Assembly: GCA_910577065.1 (NCBI GenBank)
Contig: CAJTLD010000129.1
Coordinates: forward strand, 1-7,030
Origin: an uncultured Lachnospiraceae bacterium
GTDB lineage: Bacteria > Bacillota > Clostridia > Lachnospirales > Lachnospiraceae
Length of the DNA stretch: 7,030 nt
Direction of reading: 5' to 3'
Of the stretch, positions 6,818 through 7,030 are shown piece by piece. Under the pieces are notes generated by a model that made no database searches, was not told where the DNA came from, and worked only from the letters and a program-made list of their open reading frames with translations. Within the stretch, counting starts at the first letter, position 1. Each line of letters opens with the position of its first letter. Both the position numbers and the translations under genes were made by a program.

Positions 6818-6907
6818 TTTGCATGAAAAAAGCATGTCACATACCCAGCACAAGCATCGCATCCACCAAAACCCTTGCAAAATGGGCATCCCACGCTATC
6901 CCCAGGC

Positions 6908-6924
6908 TTTTCCAGACTGGAAAA
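6908..6924. repeat. Perfect 17-bp palindrome
   Basis: TTTTCCAG and CTGGAAAA are exact reverse complements around a single central A at 6916. Such a symmetric site is typical of a dimeric regulator's operator. It is followed three bases later by the TCGTATAAATTTCGTA copy. No cognate regulator is in the window. Confidence 0.55.
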
Positions 6925-6926
6925 AT

Positions 6927-6942
6927 TCGTATAAATTTCGTA
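6927..6942 (+). repeat. Right copy of the inverted 15/16-bp sequence
   Basis: TCGTATAAATTTCGTA is the inverted counterpart of 6679-6693. The two copies face each other across 233 bases. The sequence runs directly into a short dyad, TTTCG-TAG-CGAAA (6936-6948). No clear direct duplication flanks the pair, so transposon ends are not proven. Confidence 0.6.
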
Positions 6943-7030
6943 GCGAAAACAGCAGTTTTAGGCAGTTTTTTTGTAAAAATCCCCTCCCAAAAACAGTATT
7001 TTACCAGGCGCTTTTCCCCTCCCCAGCAAA

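Larger units (their letters stand above)
6609..7030. other. Gene-free, symmetry-rich upstream region
   Basis: No convincing coding region is seen on either strand in these 422 bases. The part next to the giant gene (6609-6720) is very AT-rich. The rest contains several inverted repeats, described separately: four alternately pairing segments at 6728-6817, a 17-bp palindrome at 6908-6924, and inverted copies of TCGTATAAATT-like sequence at both ends (6679-6693 and 6927-6942). Smaller symmetries are CCTAT-TTAT-ATAGG (6736-6749) and TTTCG-TAG-CGAAA (6936-6948). It probably holds the promoter and control sites of the giant gene; a non-autonomous repeat element is the alternative. Confidence 0.6.

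Noticed and set aside
6819..6837. GCATG-A6-GCATG in the upstream region
   Set aside because: Only CATG/CATG can pair (4 bp), with a seven-base A-rich loop. It is a weak hairpin or a chance repeat, not a supportable feature by itself.
6979..7025. Two TCCCCTCCC runs, possible G-quadruplex on the minus strand
   Set aside because: The four G-runs are split into two pairs about 30 bases apart with one-base loops, which is not a canonical quadruplex. The runs are also not placed as an SD before any start codon.

Overview
The window looks like a piece of a chromosome, or of an integrated accessory region, from an anaerobic low-to-mid GC Firmicute, most likely a gut Lachnospiraceae/Clostridiales member. 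The reasons are strong AGGAGG-type ribosome binding sites, a Gram-positive Sec signal peptide, a Phd/RelE-type toxin-antitoxin pair of the clostridial style, and a giant surface or secreted protein ending in InlB-B-type modules. The taxonomic call is inference; no rRNA or housekeeping gene is present.

Left part (1-752): a compact plus-strand type II toxin-antitoxin operon. A Phd/YefM-type antitoxin (29-352) overlaps a RelE-type toxin (349-678) by four bases. The toxin's putative catalytic residues line up one for one with those of E. coli RelE. A strong GC-rich hairpin (730-751) separates this operon from the convergent minus-strand operon. Its U-tract faces the minus-strand transcript.

Middle (806-6608, minus strand): one 1881-residue exported protein fills most of the window. 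It has a signal peptide, about eleven units of roughly 100-116 residues that each begin near a Gly-His-aromatic motif and carry paired cysteines, and four embedded compact modules with identical C-x3-G-x6-C-x2-C spacing. The C-terminal region holds an InlB-B (Flg_new) repeat, a divergent InlB-B-like repeat and a terminal beta-rich domain. No LPXTG, SLH or transmembrane anchor is visible. Directly downstream, 31 bases after its stop, lies a 41-residue acidic peptide gene (806-931). It starts at TTG behind an SD matching the anti-SD over ten bases, and it is easily missed by gene callers. The two genes probably form one transcript ending at the 730-751 hairpin.

Right part (6609-7030): 422 bases without a recognisable gene, upstream of the giant gene. 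It is rich in dyad symmetry: four short segments able to pair in alternative ways (6728-6817), a perfect 17-bp palindrome (6908-6924), and two inverted copies of a 15/16-bp sequence (6679-6693 and 6927-6942). This may be a regulatory region, a structured leader or a small non-autonomous repeat element; the sequence alone does not decide.

The most promising little-described item is the pair formed by the cysteine-module giant exoprotein and its 41-residue companion peptide, together with the symmetric upstream region.
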